DNA of 37,003 bases, from the NCBI GenBank assembly GCA_029298735.1, contig JANSLP010000317.1, positions 1 to 37,003 of the forward strand, read 5' to 3'. A program made the translations under genes and the position numbers. How positions within the stretch are numbered: position 1 is the first letter of the stretch; every line of letters begins with the position of its first letter. The notes under the pieces are model-generated. The model did not search any database, was not told the origin of the DNA, and saw nothing but the letters and a program-made list of their open reading frames with translations. Source of the DNA: Ophiostoma sp. CBS 140.51 (lineage: Eukaryota; Ascomycota; Sordariomycetes; Ophiostomatales; Ophiostomataceae). Of the stretch, positions 20,600 to 32,280 are shown one piece after another.

Positions 20600-21903
20600 G
20601 GTGAGTGCGTAGTAAATATATCCCAGTAGGGTGATGAACTGTAGACAACAATGTTTATACCGCTGGACTAGGAGGCTCGTGGGAAAGGGGAGAAGAAAAG
20701 AAAGGAAGGAGGAAGGAGGGAGGAAGAAGGAGGAAGAAGAAGAATCAGCTTCTGTCTATCGACCGTCTTGGCTACATATATACGTCCAAGAGGAGGGATG
20801 CATCGTCTGGGGTTGCCGTTTTTACTTCTCTTGGCTCTTTTCACTTTTTTTTATTCTTCAACCTGTTGGAAATCACCCAACCCCGGTTGGACCGTCTCTA
20901 TCACGTTGTATATTGCTTTGGCTAAGATAAAGTCAAAAATAGCTTTTGCTGAACTGCCGGTCGTCTCGAGGCCCGAAAGTAGAAATTCACGAAATGAGAG
21001 TAGTAATCGTTTGACCATTTTAAAAACAAAATATAGACCCAGGTGTGGCATATTCAAGGCTATTGGCAGGTCGTCCAATCCGATGTCGCGTATACCCATG
21101 GTGGCAGTCCACCTCGGCTGGACCTCGCTTCATCAACATGCTTAAATAAAAGCGGAGGCGAGTACTATTAGGATACATTGTGGCAGGCATTTGACTGTTT
21201 TGTTTATTGCAACTCTATCCATTCTAGTCTAGAATACGGCAGATGGCAACATTTGGTCTAGAAAACAATACAGAAACACGGGGAAATAGGCACAATGTGG
21301 AGAAGGCAAACATAACCTTATTTCTTGGTCTGCGCAAAATGGCAACATCTAGACCACGATTGGCTCGGTTAAACGTCCGACAAGGTTGAAAGTCAAAGGG
21401 AACAAAACAAGGTTAAATTCTTTCCTTCGCACTCTATTTCTATTGAGTCCAGCTCTACTTTTTGCTTCACCTTGGCGTGACCAAACATCCATTTAGCCAT
21501 ACTATCACCAAGTCGAAAAACAGACCTGGCCACCAAACATTGAAATGTCGTTTAATACAAAGACTGCTATTGGTTGACCAACTCTGTTTTGTGACAAACA
21601 GAAACACCATCCGCGGACGCTCTCCGTCTACGTCTCGGCACATCGTCTTCTTTCGCCATTCCTCATGTGTACCCCAGATTTGACCGTCTTGACTACACAT
21701 CATCGTTCTCATGGTTGGCTCATTTTAACCTTTTCTTGCATCTAAAAATTGTGCTTCACCATACAACCTTTTATCAATTTTTAGCCGAACACCTAGTGCA
21801 CAAACCATCAAAACAAAAATAGACTGCCAAGTAGCCAAGACGTCCTCGGCTATTGTTGTCGGCGAGGACTTCCAACGACAAGCCTGCCTGCTTCGCACCC
21901 AGT
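20600..21903. other. Intergenic, no gene seen
   Basis: This is the promoter of the dioxygenase gene on its left side, with a purine-rich tract on the plus strand (about 20690-20745), and the 3' region of the SET gene on its right. Short frames have no recognisable content. Confidence 0.55.
20775..20781 (-). promoter_or_regulatory. TATA-like element of the dioxygenase gene
   Basis: TATATAT lies about 175 bp upstream of the dioxygenase ATG, in front of a long pyrimidine-rich leader on the coding strand. Confidence 0.4.
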
Positions 21904-23362
21904 TCAAAATGTCCTCATCAACAAGTGCACCTTGTCTCGGTCCGCTTCGGCAATAAATCCTTGGTCCGCCAGCACGTCGAGTGACCGCTGCGCATAAAAT
22001 TGCGCCTGACCATGGTCGCCCAGTGCCCAATACAAGCGGGCAATGCTGGCGTACTGCTCGCTGTAGGCCGTAAACAAGTCTTCTTCGTAGAGGCGAGGGA
22101 ACAGGTCGCGGATTGTCTCGAGGGCGGCCTTTTTTTCGGCTCTTGTGCTCGAGTAGCGGTGGTCCACGGCTTCCGCCACCTTTTCCCTCAACTCGTCGAT
22201 GCGCGTCAAGCGGGCGTCGGATGCTTCGATGTCAGCCTCGGAGGCGGCGCACAATGGACACTTGCAAACGAATTCCCAGCGCAGCAATGCCTTTTGGCGG
22301 GCAATGCGCGTCTGGCCGAGAGGTATGTCTACCTTTGTGAGTGCGTAGCTGGCAGGTGAGTAGGCAGTATGGAAGACTCACAACTGATGGTAATCTCCTC
22401 GCCGGGAACAATGTCGCGTGCAGCGGCGACATTCACCGCCAGGCTGTGCGGTAAGAAGCGAGGGAAAGCACTACAGGTCAGCGGAAGACTTGTAAAAAAA
22501 GCGCGGGGAGGGTGGCCTACTTTGGCCGACAATCGTGGTTGATCCGCGCCAGGTCGGGGAAAAGAGCCATGTGTTCATCACCTTCGGCGCCGAGTGCCGT
22601 GTGAAAGGCGTTGGACCGCAGCACATTTTCCACTGGGTGCCGGGCGGCAGTGCTCGTTTGCGCAAGGCCGAGAACTCTCTGCGGGTCACTGACTTGGTCC
22701 GCCGCTGCTTGCAAGAGGCGGTAGCCTTCATTGCGCTCTACGCTACCGCCCGCGACCCTCAGGTCAACAACGAGCGCGGCATAGTCCACCATAAAGGCCT
22801 CGTACTGCTTGATCTTGCGTGCCGCCACGACGCCCTTGCCGCGGCCAGGAATGTCGATAATTTCGTACGCGAGCGATGTGTTGGCGGCCATCTCCAGCGG
22901 CTGTGGCAGCGACTCGTCCCATATGCCCATGCTCGCCGATGCCGTCTCGGGTGTTGTCACGATGCTCAGGCCCCCGATGCCGTGCTGGTTGTTCGTGTAG
23001 ACGCAGAATCTGGTCTGGGGGCTGTCTTCGTCTTCATCTTGTTCTTCCTCTTCGTCGTCATCGTCTTCGCCGTCGTCGTTCTCTCCATGATCTTTCACCT
23101 CTATCTTTTCAAATCCAGGTTCCTTGGCCTCTGTGCAGACCGGCAGATGAGTCCATGGCGACCATGACGAAGGCCCGCGCGCCTGTGCGGACACGTCGTC
23201 AAGTGTAAGAGGGCAGGTGAATCTCGAGTGCCGTTGAAGTGGCGCCGGGATGCGTGGTGCGCAGGTCCGAATGTCAATGTCGTTGACCGGTACTGTGGTA
23301 GCGCCGACGAGGGCAAGAAAAGGCAGAATCGCTAGTCGTGATGTTATTGTCGTCATATTCAA
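21904..23362 (-). CDS. SET-domain protein with predicted signal peptide
   Basis: There are three exons on the minus strand: 23362-22521, 22470-22382 and 22328-21904. Introns of 50 and 53 nt have donors GTAGGC and GTGAGT, and both acceptors are TAG. The spliced protein has 451 residues. The first intron falls inside NHDCRPN (275-281) and the second inside the catalytic ITISY motif, so both joins are checked by family motifs. The SET core starts with YEIIDIPGRGKGVVA and contains EEITISYIPLG (Tyr311), then a post-SET-like CKCPLC (332-337) that could bind zinc with Cys278. The tail has TPR-like helices (YASIARLYWALGDHGQAQFYAQRSL). The N-terminus (MNMTTITSRLAILPFLALVGA) looks like a signal peptide, and residues 93-113 are almost all Asp/Glu. 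Family members methylate lysine; the substrate and site of action here are unknown. Confidence 0.88.
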
Positions 23363-24507
23363 TTGTGGGCGCTATTGGGATGCTTCAATTTACAAGTTTA
23401 CAGACGTCACATATTTTTGTAATATTCCACTGCTTCTATTCTCTGTCATCACTGGCGTCTATCAGCTGTCAAAATGGACACATCACCACTCGGCTGAATC
23501 GCGGCTTGGATGTCGCAGCTGTCCTTTGATTTCTTGGTAGATGCCCCATATTTTCACGGCCATATAAATTAACACGTATGCTATGACTGTCGAGTTTTGG
23601 AAACTCCTTGGTAGTGTACGCTATTTTCTTTTCGAAAAAAAGAACGACTTTGTATGAACTTAAATACTAGAATGCGTTGTATTTTTTTTTAAGAAAAATA
23701 AATTCACACATTTTATGTGAAAATACTAAAAATATTTTTACGCTTTGTCAAGTTAATTCATTTTCCCTAAAATTGTTGTGATAGAGTTTATGCACGACTC
23801 AAACGTCGTTGATACATGTTTAAACGTCCTCAAAAGATGAAAGCACCTTTCTATCTTGATTCCACGCGTCTTGCGTCTTGGGTCGATTTTCGTATTTCAT
23901 CATGACAGCTTTCGATGTTCCTAAACCCCACATTTGCACTCTGTATCAAACACACCACGATGCGGCAGAAGGCATGATGAGCCAATCAGGTGCCATAACT
24001 GTTGTGAGCCGAGAGTGACAAGATCCAGCCGTGCCGCGTCCAAGAATGCGGAGGAAAAGGTATTCACCGCTCATGTGAGTTTACATAATCATTTTCGTTT
24101 CCTGCAGTCTACTGGCGAACAATGCTTCTATACATCTACACAGTACAGCAGAATCTCTGGTCGTATTTGATAATCAGTCGCTTCAGACACGACCAGCGAG
24201 TAAAGAAAGATCTCAGTCGCGTTCAATGAAATTATGTACGATCACTACGGTATTCATTTCAACACGGTACATCATGTCGTTGGCCATCTGCGATAGTAGT
24301 AGGGACTCTTGAGTAGGGCAGGTATCGGGCGAGAAGGAACAGAGGCGGTTGGGACATTGACGCACGAGGATACGCGGACTGTCTGTCGGCATCGATCAAG
24401 ATGATGGAAGGAGAGGTTGCCGATGTCGGGTCGTCAATCACTCAGATCGAGGCACAGGTATCAGTGATGGGCTGAATATAAATTTGATGGCAATGAGTGC
24501 CTGTGCT

Positions 24508-24520
24508 GGGGGGGGGGGGG
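24508..24520 (+). repeat. G13 homopolymer
   Basis: Thirteen consecutive G in gene-free DNA; the length is likely variable. Confidence 0.9.
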
Positions 24521-25275
24521 CATCGACAAGATGTTGCTCGCTTGTTTCAAACCGTCTCCGTGAACACTTCTTGTCGTTGGATGAGACGAGTGAGAGAAAG
24601 ACAGGGACCACAGTCAAAAATTTTCAAAACAAGGACTGGCGATCAAGAGGTCTAGGAAAAAGTCAAAGGCGAATAAGCTCGTATGGCACATATCATGTAT
24701 ATCCGAGCCACATGTAAAATCGCCGGTGTTCAGTGTCTCTCATATCTAGACTCGAGTCTATTTCGTATTCGTATTGTCTTCTTCCATTCCATCTTTTTCG
24801 CGTCCCGTGGAGAAAAGCCCCAGTCTCCTCGCCCCAGGAAATTTCTGTTTTGCGGAGGAAGACGAAAAAAAACGTGCACATCCTTTTCGTGAGACAAGTC
24901 CACTCACATCGCGATCAATTCGAAGTACCTTTTCTCAGAGGACGCATATGTTGCCGTGTTGTCGCGCTCTCGTAAGCCGTGACCCGCGTGCCGTGAAGCC
25001 GTGTGACCGTGTATGGCCGACAGTGAAGGAAAACAAAGAAGGAAAAGTACAAACACAATAATAATTACAGAGATAGGAGAAAAACAGTCGTCGCTCGTGA
25101 CAAACCAAGGTCCCCATTTTATTGTCTGCACCGTCCACCTTCGGCCCGATGGGCATCCACATCACCCCTGGTCCAACGACCGGTTGGTACCACCGCCCAC
25201 ACGCCCAAATGGCTACTTTCTATTTCCATTTTCTGACTGAGCTGAAGCCACGTTCCTGAAAGTAGGGATTGTTGT

Positions 25276-25377
25276 CAAGCTTTCGCCGAGAAGATGCCCA
25301 GCCGCGATCGCGGGCGACCGCGAGCGCCCGAGAACGCCCAGCCGCTATGCCCTGTCAACGGCCCCCAAGCTTTCGCC
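25276..25377. repeat. GC-rich segment with two nested direct repeats
   Basis: CAAGCTTTCGCC occurs at 25276-25287 and 25366-25377. GCCCAGCCGC occurs at 25296-25305 and 25336-25345. Between them is the perfect palindrome CCGCGATCGCGG (25302-25313). The segment is much more GC-rich than its surroundings. Confidence 0.7.
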
Positions 25378-27459
25378 CAGCCTTTTGTGGTGGACGACAG
25401 CTGACTTGTTATTGCTGATACCGCTCGACGCGCCTATCAATGCAGACCTTATGCACGGCAAGATGTCCGGCGCGGCCTGTTACTCGGGACGATCTGAAAT
25501 AAGTCGTAGGGGTGCATTTGGAGAAAAAGGTCCGATATCTTCAAGCTCGAACTCGTACGGCACCGTGTCTTTTCTACGGCTAATTCTTGTTCATCCTTCA
25601 CGGCCGAATTGCTCGTAGTGGTTATCCCAAATCGATGTAGCTCCGGCAAAAGTACGAGCTTTTCTTGTTTCTGCTCAAGTTTGCTGCATCGTACTTGTAC
25701 GAAGGCGTCAAAGTGCGGGCCAGTTTTTAATCAGTTCTCTTTATCACTTTTTCAAGTGGCCGCGTCTGCGCATCCACAATGCTGCCGAAGTTGTTGCACA
25801 AAAAGCGTTGCGACCGGCGGCCCGGAAACAAAGCGTGCACATATTTCCGGGATGAGCTGTGTAAATATCAAGCTGTGCAAATAGGAGAGAGACGCCAAAT
25901 TTAAAGTGACGGACGGATAATCACCATCCAAATGGTAAGTGAGTAGCTCGAGTGGACGAAATTTGAAGAAATTCTGCCAAAATGAAAGGACAAAACTGGC
26001 GGGTTCAAGTTTCGAAACAAAGAGTAGAACAGAACTTGGCGCCAATTCGCGCAACGACGTCACGATAATACGAATGAAATGCCAAATTGCTTGTGAATGC
26101 AGAATCGACCTCCTCTTGGCAGCCTCCGTAGACGATGTTTCATAGCCCAAAATTGCCATGTGTGAAGCATTTGCGTCGCATTCGCCTTTTGTCTTCTCCT
26201 TTTCTCCTCACGACACGCCGCATTTGTTCATTGTGTTTTTCCTCGTGTTTTTTGAGGTCGCCAAGGTGGATCTACTGGGCTGGAAAATCAGCACAGCTGA
26301 CGTTGCCTTGCACCCAAGCACCCCAAAAAATCCCAGAATCCCCACGCCGTCTCGGCCGTTTTTTGTCTTGATCCAATCCCACGTTGCTATTTTTTCCATT
26401 TTCGCCCACTCACACAACCCACATACCCACACCCCGACTCAGTAGTCTCCGGAGTGTAAGTAAACCCGATGTCCGGGAACAAGCATCCCCCGTGGGCAAG
26501 GTATCGTGGGCGACAGGTGTCACTCGTTGATGAAGTAAAGAAGAAACTGAAATCATTTACGAGCAGTGCATCTATTCAGATCTGTTGCACATTATCACTG
26601 CGATAGGATCGCCTGCCACGAGGTGTTTGCATGGCAAACAGGGAACGCAATTGGCATGAGACACAGATATAGTGCTTGCTTTTTCACGATACGGCTTCTT
26701 CGTGCTGTCTGTGTTCAATTCGCGTGCAATCCGTTGATCTTGTCCATCGATCTTTTTGTTGCGGGACCTTTTTTGTTTTCGGCCCGTTTCTTGACTTTCT
26801 AAGGAGTGCACTCGCTCGCTCTCGCTTTTGTCGTTTCTCCAACTCCTTACCCCAACTGCATGGAACTGCACAATCCCGGGCATAAAAATAATACCCCCGG
26901 ATGGGCTACCCGTCACGGTGTTACTGTTTATGCACCTGACTTGGAGAGCCTCCTTTGATCCGCCGTATTACTCCCGTGGCAATGCGTGCACCGCATGCAA
27001 CCTCACAATCTTGGGTGAAACTTCGAGCTGACAGAGTCACGATGAGTAGTCTGGCCTGGTTCCGTAAATGCGGGTTGTGGACTGTGCGCGGTGTTCCTGA
27101 CGTGGGTGGCTTGACCTAGCAAGGCAGACCAGAACAATATGAAAGGGACTGGAACAAATGCACGGAAGAGCGGCATTGACGTTGGGAAGGGCGACTTTGT
27201 GGACGACATTCAATGCAATTTCGATGGAAAAAACTGCTAGTTGCAGACCACCCGTGGCAGCCCCGCCGACACTAACTGCCAAGCGCCGCGTCACGGAAGC
27301 CCACTGGAAACCCACCCGTCTGTCTGCCGCAAGTCCACTAACCGAGAATCGCACCAAATAATTATGTGTGGGAAAAGAACACAGTCAATATGCAAAAGAC
27401 GTGCAATTGGGTGTCTGGAGGCGCGTGAAAGACACTGAATAGAGTGGGAGTAAGTCACG

Positions 27460-27476
27460 AAAAAAAAAAAAAAAAA
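27460..27476 (+). repeat. A17 homopolymer
   Basis: Seventeen consecutive A in gene-free DNA. I see no gene body directly upstream that would make it a retrotransposed poly(A) tail. Confidence 0.9.
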
Positions 27477-28128
27477 TGTAGCAAGACCAGAGTACGTCAG
27501 ATGTGTAAAGTGTTGGCAGATACGCCAAGTCAAACTCAAGCAGACACGGGTTTCTTTTGCACAAAATGTAATTTTCAGACGAAACGAAACTTGCCAGCCA
27601 TATCGACCATTGTCTACATCGTGTTATTTCCAGACTCAACAACCCCATATGCCCCGGATATCTTTCACTTCCATCCACTCGGTCGAGGGATTGCCGGCGT
27701 GCTGGTTTCTACCCCCTAAATGACAAAGCAACGCCAGAACCTGCAGACCACCAACCGGCGCCGCACTCTTGCCTGCCGCACTAGAACCGGCCGCGGCCAT
27801 ACTTCGGTTGGCCCACAAAGGGTTCCGGCCTCATTTATTGACGGGTGTCTGCATACGACGGTCCACTCCCACGCGATTGCTCGTCAACAATGACACGCCA
27901 TTGGTCGACACTATTGTCCTTTTGATAGTTCCAGAACCGTGGGCAGTCGTGACTGGCCCTCACAAACCCACGCCACATGCTACACATGATCTGCAAAAAC
28001 AGGTGCACACAAACATCGGTGGACAGCCGCTCGATGAACACGCTCCTCCCAGTCGACTCGTATCCATACGAACACCACCACCCTCATCTGATTGGATCCA
28101 TTTCTTCGTCGGCGACACTACGGAGGGA

Positions 28129-28330
28129 CCCCGGCGTCAGTTTCCAAAATCAGACCTCCCTCGTGGAAGGGATGGGGCAGATGGAGACCCCAGTAGAGGG
28201 GTTACCACGGGTGTGTCAAAGAAAACAAAGAATATGAGGAGAAACACACACACACACATGGAGATGAGGAGAATATGAGGGGTTCCCCAGCTGGGGCCTT
28301 CATGGAGAAAAGGGTTGTTCCTAGCTGGGG
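28129..28330. promoter_or_regulatory. Cluster of CreA-like sites upstream of the sugar transporter
   Basis: Motifs fitting the fungal carbon catabolite repressor consensus SYGGRG occur at 28129-28134 (CCCCGG), 28188-28193 (CCCCAG), 28285-28290 and 28291-28296 (the palindrome CCCCAGCTGGGG) and 28325-28330 (CTGGGG). The last three lie within 46 bp as two similar blocks, TTCCCCAGCTGGGG and TTCCTAGCTGGGGAA. They are about 500-700 bp before the transporter ATG. This would fit glucose repression, which is an inference. Confidence 0.4.
28244..28258 (+). repeat. (AC)7 microsatellite
   Basis: Seven AC units plus one A in the upstream region of the sugar transporter. Confidence 0.85.
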
Positions 28331-28673
28331 AAAGGGCGTAACACGACCGTGACTACTACATGCCGGATAGCTTTTAACAGCATGACCGCGAAGGTGGACA
28401 TGTCCGAAACTATGGACAGGCCCGACTCGCGTGACAGCAAGGTTTGTAAATTGGTGAGCCCATGCAAACTTTTGCAAATGCTGAATTTGTAGTCTCGCCG
28501 AGACCATGTTGAAGTCAATGTAACAAGCGCGGGCACCTCGCACACAATAGACGCAAAGTGGCGCTTGTCGTCCTGGAAAGGCAGCCCCTGTCAACTGATT
28601 TTTTGGAAGTCTAGTAGTCTCTGTCTTTTAATCGTCTTGCAGGACAATTGCCAAGACTGGCCCTTTCGCGAGA

Positions 28674-28680
28674 TATAAGG
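28674..28680 (+). promoter_or_regulatory. TATA-like element of the sugar transporter
   Basis: TATAAGG lies about 150 bp before the ATG at 28826 and is followed by a C/T-rich leader, the usual layout of fungal promoters. Confidence 0.5.
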
Positions 28681-28825
28681 CAGACGCCCCCGTCCCTCGA
28701 CGATCTTTTACTCTTGCTCCTTCCTCTTCATTCGCTCTCGACATCATCGACAACTGGCCTGGGTAGACACCTGACAACATTTCCCACCTTCTTCACTTGA
28801 CAACTCCCCCATCACAACCACGAAA

Positions 28826-30891
28826 ATGGTCCTCACCGCCGAACAGTCGCAGTCGGCCGTCGGCCGTCTGGGCGCTGAGAAGCCCCACGGTATCGTCGGC
28901 ATGATTCGCAACCCCTACGTCTTCATGACCTGCGCCTTCGCCGCCCTCGGCTGTCTCATGTACGGCTACGATCAGGGTGTCATGAGTTCCGTCCTCGTCA
29001 TGGAGTCCTTCCAGACCCGCTTTCCCGACCTCCAGGGCTCCACCATCCAGGGCTGGTTGGTCTCGGCCCTCGAGCTCGGCGCCTGGGCCGGCGCCCTCTT
29101 CAACGGTTGGCTCGCCGAGAAGATTTCCCGCAAGTACTCCATGATGGTCGCCGTCATCATCTTTACCGTTGGCACCGGTCTGCAGTGCGGCGCCTACAAG
29201 AGCGCCGAGCTGTTCGCCGGCCGTGTCATTGGCGGTTTCGGTATCGGCATGTTCTCCATGGTCATCCCGCTCTACCAGGCCGAGATTGCGCCGCCCGAGC
29301 TGCGCGGTTCCCTCGTCTCCCTCCAGCAGCAGTCGATTACCATTGGTACCGCCATTGCTTTCTGGTTGGACTACGGTATGCACTTTGTCGGCGGCACCTC
29401 CTGCAACCCCGAGGGCATCCCCGCCGCCCAGCAGTACGACAACGGCGTCTACAACTACACGCTGGCCGCCCACCACCACTGCCTCGGCCAGAAGGACGTC
29501 TCGTGGCGCTTCCCGCTCGCCCTCCAGCTCCTCCCCGCATGGATCCTCTTCTTCGGCATGTTCTTCCTCCCCTTCTCGCCCCGCTGGCTCATGACCAAGC
29601 ACCGCGACGACGACTGCATCGCCGCCCTCTCCAAGCTCCGCCGCCTCGACGCCAACGACCCGGTCCTGCGCGCCGAGTACCTCGAGATCAAGGCGTCCGT
29701 CCTCTTCGACGAGGAGTCCGAGGCAGAGCTCCGCGCCACCGGCAGCTTCCTCGGCACCTGGAAGACGCTCTTCGCTCCCAACATGTTCCGTCGCGTGATG
29801 ATTGGCTGCATCATTATGATCTGCCAACAGTTCACGGGCATCAACGCCGTATTGTCTGGTCTAAGTGCCCTCTATTACTTCTATTTGCGTTTATTTTGCC
29901 TTTTTACAGTCGATTTGCGTCGATTGGAAACGATTTGGTTGAGATGCGAGGTCGTCATCCGATGTCGTTCGGTGACGGGAAAAGTGGGGCGTACTGGTCA
30001 CGTGCCAAGCCGCTAACACGGGAACTGCCGTTTTGGGCCGGCAGCCTTGGCGGCTCCTTCCTGGCAGTTCCTTCCTCATCTCGCACATCGCACCTTCTTC
30101 CATCGCGCCTTCCTTTCTCAGCTTCATACACCTTCACCCCTTTTGAGCGATATGCTAATATCTGATACAGGTACTACGCTCCCCAGATTTTTGAGACCTT
30201 CGGCTTCACCGACACTACCACCGATCTCCTGGCCACGGGTGTCACAGGTATCTTCCAGATTGTCTTCACGCTGCCGGCTGTGCTCTTCCTCGACAAGTTT
30301 GGTCGTAAGAGTTTCCTGATTGTCGGTGCCGTCGGCATGATGATTTGTCACGTGATTGTCGCCGCCATTGACGGTTCGTTCGAAGACTCGTGGCCGACGC
30401 ACCGCAGCGCTGGCTGGGCTTCCATTGTCTTTATCTGGCTGTTCGCCGTCAACTTTGCCTACTCGTGGGGCCCTGTGGCCTGGGTCTTGACCCAGGAGCT
30501 GTTCCCCACCTCGATGCGCGCCCGTGGTGTCTCCATTGTCGCCTCGACCAACTGGATGTTCAACTTCATCATTGGCCTGACTACCAAGGACATGCTCGAC
30601 TCCATGAAATACGGTACCTACATCTTCTTTGCCGCCTTCTGTGCCATTGGCGCCGCCTTTGTGTGGTGGTTTGTGCCCGAGACCAAGGACAAGACGCTCG
30701 AGGAGTTGGATGTCTACTTTGGCGGCGACGCTTCGGGCATTGCCGTCGCCGACCGCGAGCGCATGGCGCGCATCCACGCCAGCCTGGGCATCCACGGTGA
30801 CGTGGCGGACCTGGACGCGTACCAGATTAGTGACGCCAAGCCGCAGGTTGAGCACAACATTGACTCTGTCGAGGCCGAGAAGACAGCTTAA
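28826..30891 (+). CDS. MFS sugar transporter (sugar porter family)
   Basis: There are two exons, 28826-29853 and 30171-30891, giving 582 residues. The join restores the strongly conserved QQFTGINAVLYYAPQIF. Other sugar-porter hallmarks are GYDQGVMSSVL in the first helix, the loop 2-3 motif region AEKISRKYS, RVIGGFGIGMFSMVIPLYQAEIAPPELRG (sugar transport signature 2), and PETKDKTLEELD after the last helix. About twelve hydrophobic helices are visible. The substrate cannot be told from sequence; hexoses, pentoses or related polyols are possible. The 317-nt intron is about six times longer than others in the window and has a weak donor (GTCTGG) with a good GCTAAT branch and CAG acceptor. If unspliced, the frame ends at 30016 and yields only the N-terminal half. 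The C-terminal tail is long and hydrophilic. Confidence 0.92.
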
Positions 30892-32280
30892 ATTGTAGTC
30901 TCACTCTTTAAGGTGGAGGGATAAACACCGACAACGGAGTCGGAAAAGACCTTCGGATGGATGTGGGACACACAGACATTTAGGATTTTTGTTCTTGATT
31001 ACCACAAAATGTGCCTCGTTCTTCCATACAAATACATAGCTAAGCCACCACCGTGTAGGCAACGTCAGCTTTTAATCAATTAATTGCATTATCTACGGCT
31101 ACATTCTAAAGACAATCTCAGTTCTATGGGTTTCTGAAGTAGGGTCTCTTTTACTCTCTCATGTTGCTTTTCAGTCCATTCCAATAGTATGCCCGCGTAA
31201 TCTTGCTTATTTTTCTCAGTCTTTGTCTCCCTGCGGGTGGTCTTTAATTGGACGGTATTCAAAAGGAGAAGAAAAAGTTAAAATAAAACACAACATTTAC
31301 ATGTGTTAAATGCAAAAAGAAGGTCTACAGCCCGTCGTGTCTTGGAGGGTCCATTGTCCGCCTGACTGGTTCTGGCCAGAGACATTCTCTTTTGTTGGCC
31401 ACTTGGTCGTTCCTTCTACGACCGTTTGTGGCTGAAGAAAACCATGTCGTGATCGACGGGAATGAGCTTTCAAGGACACAGACAACAATGTCCTGCTCTT
31501 TCCAAAAACCCCAGTCAACATGCTTGCCAAGGCGGAGAGTTTCTTGAAAAGAACTGTTTTATTCCCAAGTTCGCATAATCAATGAGTCTCGGCGACATTT
31601 TTTGTTAAATTTCTGGCCAAAATATCAACAAATTTGTCACCTAACGTCCACGATACCGTTTCACGGCATCTTTGAACACCGGCCACCGCGACGCCCCACT
31701 GAAAAGAGCCAAGCCGTGACGTCTGGCCGTCTTCAGGCTTGCACCTTGCTGACATAACTGGAGGGGGAAGAGGGCGCTATTCCAAGAGAGGCAATTTCGG
31801 CTTGTTGGCCATAAAATCCGATTCCGCAGACCCACTGCTAACTCCAGAGAATATTGCCGTTTTGAGCACTTACAGCGATCTTGGAGGGCGTTTAGCGCTT
31901 GGGGTCGCTAAAGGTTAGTGAAGCTTTACTGGATCATCACCACGATCAAGCATCAAAATTGCAAAACAACCGCAAAAACAAGGCACAACATATCCCTAGA
32001 CGTTCTTTGAAAGCTATTTGGAAACTAAAACCTTTGACTCGATCTACAATGTCAAGAATCGGCTGTCAGGTATAAAAGCAGGCTGCTCGTCCACCTTCTT
32101 GTCACATCTTGGGTACTCGTCAGACCGCATCTGGAATCAAATCATCGAGCCGTCTTACATCTTGCAGATCGCTACCACCTCGCCATATTTAAGCTTCAGC
32201 CCACCACCTTCACTTCGACTTTATCTTAACCTCACTTTAACATCAATTCCATCCCCAAAACTCTTCCTCCCCACCTCACC
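30892..32280. other. Intergenic, no gene seen
   Basis: This is the 3' region of the transporter followed by the promoter of the dehydrogenase. Short frames show no domain or signal peptide. Confidence 0.6.
32071..32078 (+). promoter_or_regulatory. TATA box of the short-chain dehydrogenase
   Basis: TATAAAAG lies 210 bp before the ATG at 32281, with a C/T-rich leader between them. Confidence 0.5.

Larger units (their letters stand above)
23363..28825. other. 5.4-kb stretch without a recognisable gene
   Basis: No frame on either strand has a supported domain or signal peptide. The stretch holds an AT-rich part (about 23540-23780), homopolymers (G13 at 24508, A17 at 27460), a GC-rich segment with repeated GCCCAGCCGC and CAAGCTTTCGCC (25276-25377), and, at the right end, the promoter of the sugar transporter with CreA-like sites. 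A spliced gene of very small exons cannot be excluded. Confidence 0.5.

Noticed and set aside
27421..27480. A17 tract as the tail of a retrotransposed element
   Set aside because: I see no element body, target site duplication or coding relic directly next to it.
27769..28278. A 169-codon plus-strand frame before the sugar transporter
   Set aside because: It has no ATG at its start, no recognisable motif, and ends in an AC microsatellite. Chance in fairly GC-rich DNA is the simpler view.
28793..29827. A 344-codon minus-strand frame opposite the sugar transporter
   Set aside because: It is rich in Glu, Gly, Ala and Val and is the mirror of a GC3-rich coding sequence. The plus strand holds a full set of sugar porter motifs.
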